From: an uncultured Bacteroidia bacterium
GTDB lineage: Bacteria > Bacteroidota > Bacteroidia > Bacteroidales > UBA932
Length of the DNA: 64,000 bases
Direction of reading: 5' to 3'
Assembly: GCA_902789395.1 (NCBI GenBank)
Contig: CADANY010000017.1
Location: forward strand, 1 to 64,000
The notes beneath the pieces were generated by a model that saw only the letters and a list, made by a program, of their open reading frames with translations, was not told where the DNA came from and searched no databases. Below are positions 62,718 to 64,000 of the stretch, in pieces. Within the stretch, counting starts at the first letter, position 1; the number at the start of each line of letters is the position of its first letter. The translations under genes were made by a program, and so were the position numbers.

Positions 62718-63565
62718 GAAAAGTCATCTTTTTGTTCTGCCTCATAGCCTGGTCTCTCCCGCTCTGTGCTCAGGAGAATAACGAAACCAGGCCCCAGATC
62801 GATACATCCTTTTTCCGGCTGCCGGATCAAATAACCGATGCGTATCTGGACTCCATCAATACCGCTTCATTCGACGGTATGATCAATGACTATCTGCTCT
62901 TTGGCGTCTATGGAGGCGGCGTGATCAACAATACGTCGTTCAATCCGCGGTGGGAATCAGAAATGTTCACCAACCTGCCTGTTTTCGGGGCCAGTCTGAC
63001 CATCCATGGAAAGCTTTTCGGCTTCATGCCGTTTTTTGGGCTGGAGGCCGGAGTGCAGCATACCTTCGAAGGATATAAATTCAAGACAAACAAGGAAACC
63101 GGCATTACAAGGACGCTGGAAGGAGCTACGCAGGCAAAACTTGAAGTCTGGGAGGTTCCGTTCCTCATGGTCGGACACCTCGATATCGGCGACAGTTTCA
63201 AGATTCTCGCCAAGGCCGGTATCTATGGCGGCTACCGGACGAAGATCGAGCGGATTGGAGAGGGCGTCGATGAGAGCATCCGGTATGCCTTCCTGGATAC
63301 GGACAACCGCTGGGACTATGGTTTCGAGGGCGGACTGGGATTCGGTATTATGTTCTCCCCTTTCGAGTTCCATGTCAACGCGCTTGTCAAATGGGGCTGG
63401 GAATCCTACTATAAAGCCGATTATTTCAGCCCGTATTATTACCGATTCGCCTATCCATTCGATGTGATGGTAACGGCCGGTATCTATTACCAGCTGACGC
63501 CGAGGCGGGGATATACCCGGAATCAGTTAAAACGATTTGCGAAACAGATTGCTCATGAGCAGTAA
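62714..63565 (+). CDS. Predicted outer-membrane protein, unknown function
   Basis: This 283-residue exported protein has a signal peptide (MRKVIFLFCLIAWSLPLCAQ). A strand-rich mature region follows, with Gly- and aromatic-rich segments (LLFGVYGGGVINN, GFMPFFGLEAGVQHTF, ILAKAGIYGGYRTK, FEGGLGFGIMFSPFEF, YRFAYPFDVMVTAGIYYQLT) that suit a beta-barrel resembling PorT-like proteins. The terminus ends in KRFAKQIAHEQ, so it lacks a terminal aromatic. No family is named with confidence. It overlaps the Ig-like lipoprotein start as ATGA and overlaps the ispG start by 11 bases. Confidence 0.68.
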   Translation: MRKVIFLFCLIAWSLPLCAQENNETRPQIDTSFFRLPDQITDAYLDSINTASFDGMINDYLLFGVYGGGVINNTSFNPRWESEMFTNLPVFGASLTIHGKLFGFMPFFGLEAGVQHTFEGYKFKTNKETGITRTLEGATQAKLEVWEVPFLMVGHLDIGDSFKILAKAGIYGGYRTKIERIGEGVDESIRYAFLDTDNRWDYGFEGGLGFGIMFSPFEFHVNALVKWGWESYYKADYFSPYYYRFAYPFDVMVTAGIYYQLTPRRGYTRNQLKRFAKQIAHEQ

Positions 63566-64000
63566 AAGACTTACGGCGGTCGCCGGCGATGTGCAGATCG
63601 GCGGCGACTCCCCCATCGTTGTCCAGACGATGTGCAATACCCATACCTATGATGTGGAAGAAACGGTCACCCAGTGCATCCGGATGCGGGATGCAGGGGC
63701 CCGGTTGATTAGAATAACAGTTCCCGGACTGAATGAGATTCCCCATCTGCAGGCTATCCGGGACAGGCTGCGCGAGGCCGGTGTCTCGACTCCGCTTGTC
63801 GCGGATATCCATTTTTCTTCCGAAACCGCCATTGCGGCTGCCCGGATCGTTGAAAAAGTGCGCATCAACCCCGGCAATTTCCACAAAGACCACCAGCAGG
63901 CCCGGGAACAATTCCTTCGCTTCCTGGATGTCTGCAAGGAGTATGGGACTGCCGTCCGGGTCGGACTGAACCACGGATCCCTCGGTGCCTATATTACCGA
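63555..64000 (+). CDS. ispG: IspG: 4-hydroxy-3-methylbut-2-enyl diphosphate synthase (5' partial)
   Basis: The gene continues beyond the window, so only about 148 N-terminal codons are seen. They match IspG (GcpE), the [4Fe-4S] enzyme of the MEP isoprenoid pathway: VQIGGDSPIVVQTMCNTHTYDVEETVTQ, LIRITVPGLNE, LVADIHFS, VRINPGNF and RVGLNHGSLG. These are the TIM-barrel strands and substrate-binding residues. The Fe-S cysteines lie in the unseen C-terminus. Bacteroidota versions carry an additional central domain, which cannot be checked here. The ATG at 63555 overlaps the preceding gene by 11 bases. Confidence 0.93.
   Translation, partial: MSSKRLTAVAGDVQIGGDSPIVVQTMCNTHTYDVEETVTQCIRMRDAGARLIRITVPGLNEIPHLQAIRDRLREAGVSTPLVADIHFSSETAIAAARIVEKVRINPGNFHKDHQQAREQFLRFLDVCKEYGTAVRVGLNHGSLGAYIT

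Overview
The window is chromosomal DNA from a member of the order Bacteroidales, probably an uncultured gut- or rumen-type lineage of moderate GC. Three things point there. The promoters carry the Bacteroidota -7 element TAnnTTTG (more than 20 good copies) and most genes lack Shine-Dalgarno sequences. The gene families are typical of the order: the rSAM/lipoprotein system, the lipid-anchored TamA relative TamL, a DUF2807 protein, a DUF3467 protein, a Big_5-type lipoprotein and a PPi-type phosphofructokinase. Many envelope proteins have lipoboxes. No transposase, phage module, CRISPR array or rRNA was seen.

Layout. 1-2.4 kb: end of a structured repeat, a probably frameshifted small ORF, then lpxB and surE. 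2.5-5.7 kb: gap, followed by a radical-SAM/SPASM enzyme between two paralogous lipoproteins. 5.7-12 kb: an S9 peptidase, a GH25 muramidase, rubrerythrin, pssA and a bleomycin-hydrolase-like C1 peptidase. 12-18 kb: a small hydrolase, lipoproteins, an RNase D-like nuclease, an RlmI-like methyltransferase, tRNA-Cys(GCA) and a flavodiiron protein. 18.1-18.3 kb: a 160-bp palindromic repeat. 18.3-20.6 kb: divergent kbl and tdh, which together convert threonine to glycine and acetyl-CoA. 20.6-22.4 kb: a putative small RNA, then maf, kdsC and a DUF3467 gene. 22.5-25.9 kb: a three-gene exported sugar module (Tat-signal Gfo/Idh/MocA oxidoreductase, DUF1080 lipoprotein, sugar isomerase-like lipoprotein). 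26-32 kb: valS, a thioesterase, tatA, tatC and an ABC-F protein. 32-35.5 kb: a DUF2807 protein convergent with cinA, a degenerate PyrD-like protein and an XRE regulator. 35.8-41.6 kb: queA, an acyltransferase, and the rlmD-antiporter-mscS operon. 41.6-47.9 kb: a lactonase, a DegT aminotransferase, two beta-barrel candidates, a GNAT protein and rarA. 47.9-48.3 kb: a roughly 440-bp imperfect palindrome whose right arm is repeated at the start of the window. 48.4-64 kb: tamL and trmH (divergent), a GH13 amylase, a DUF389 protein, pfk, ligA, a YihY protein, relA/spoT, a Big_5-type lipoprotein, an outer-membrane protein and the 5' part of ispG.

The genes are mainly housekeeping and envelope biogenesis: lipid A and Kdo (lpxB, kdsC), phospholipid (pssA, an LPLAT), outer-membrane assembly (tamL) and Tat export (tatA, tatC). 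Four items deserve most attention: the radical-SAM/double-lipoprotein cassette, the large palindromic repeat, the putative ~120-nt RNA between tdh and maf, and a set of genes whose -7 box lies only 4-8 nt upstream of the start codon, which suggests leaderless mRNAs.
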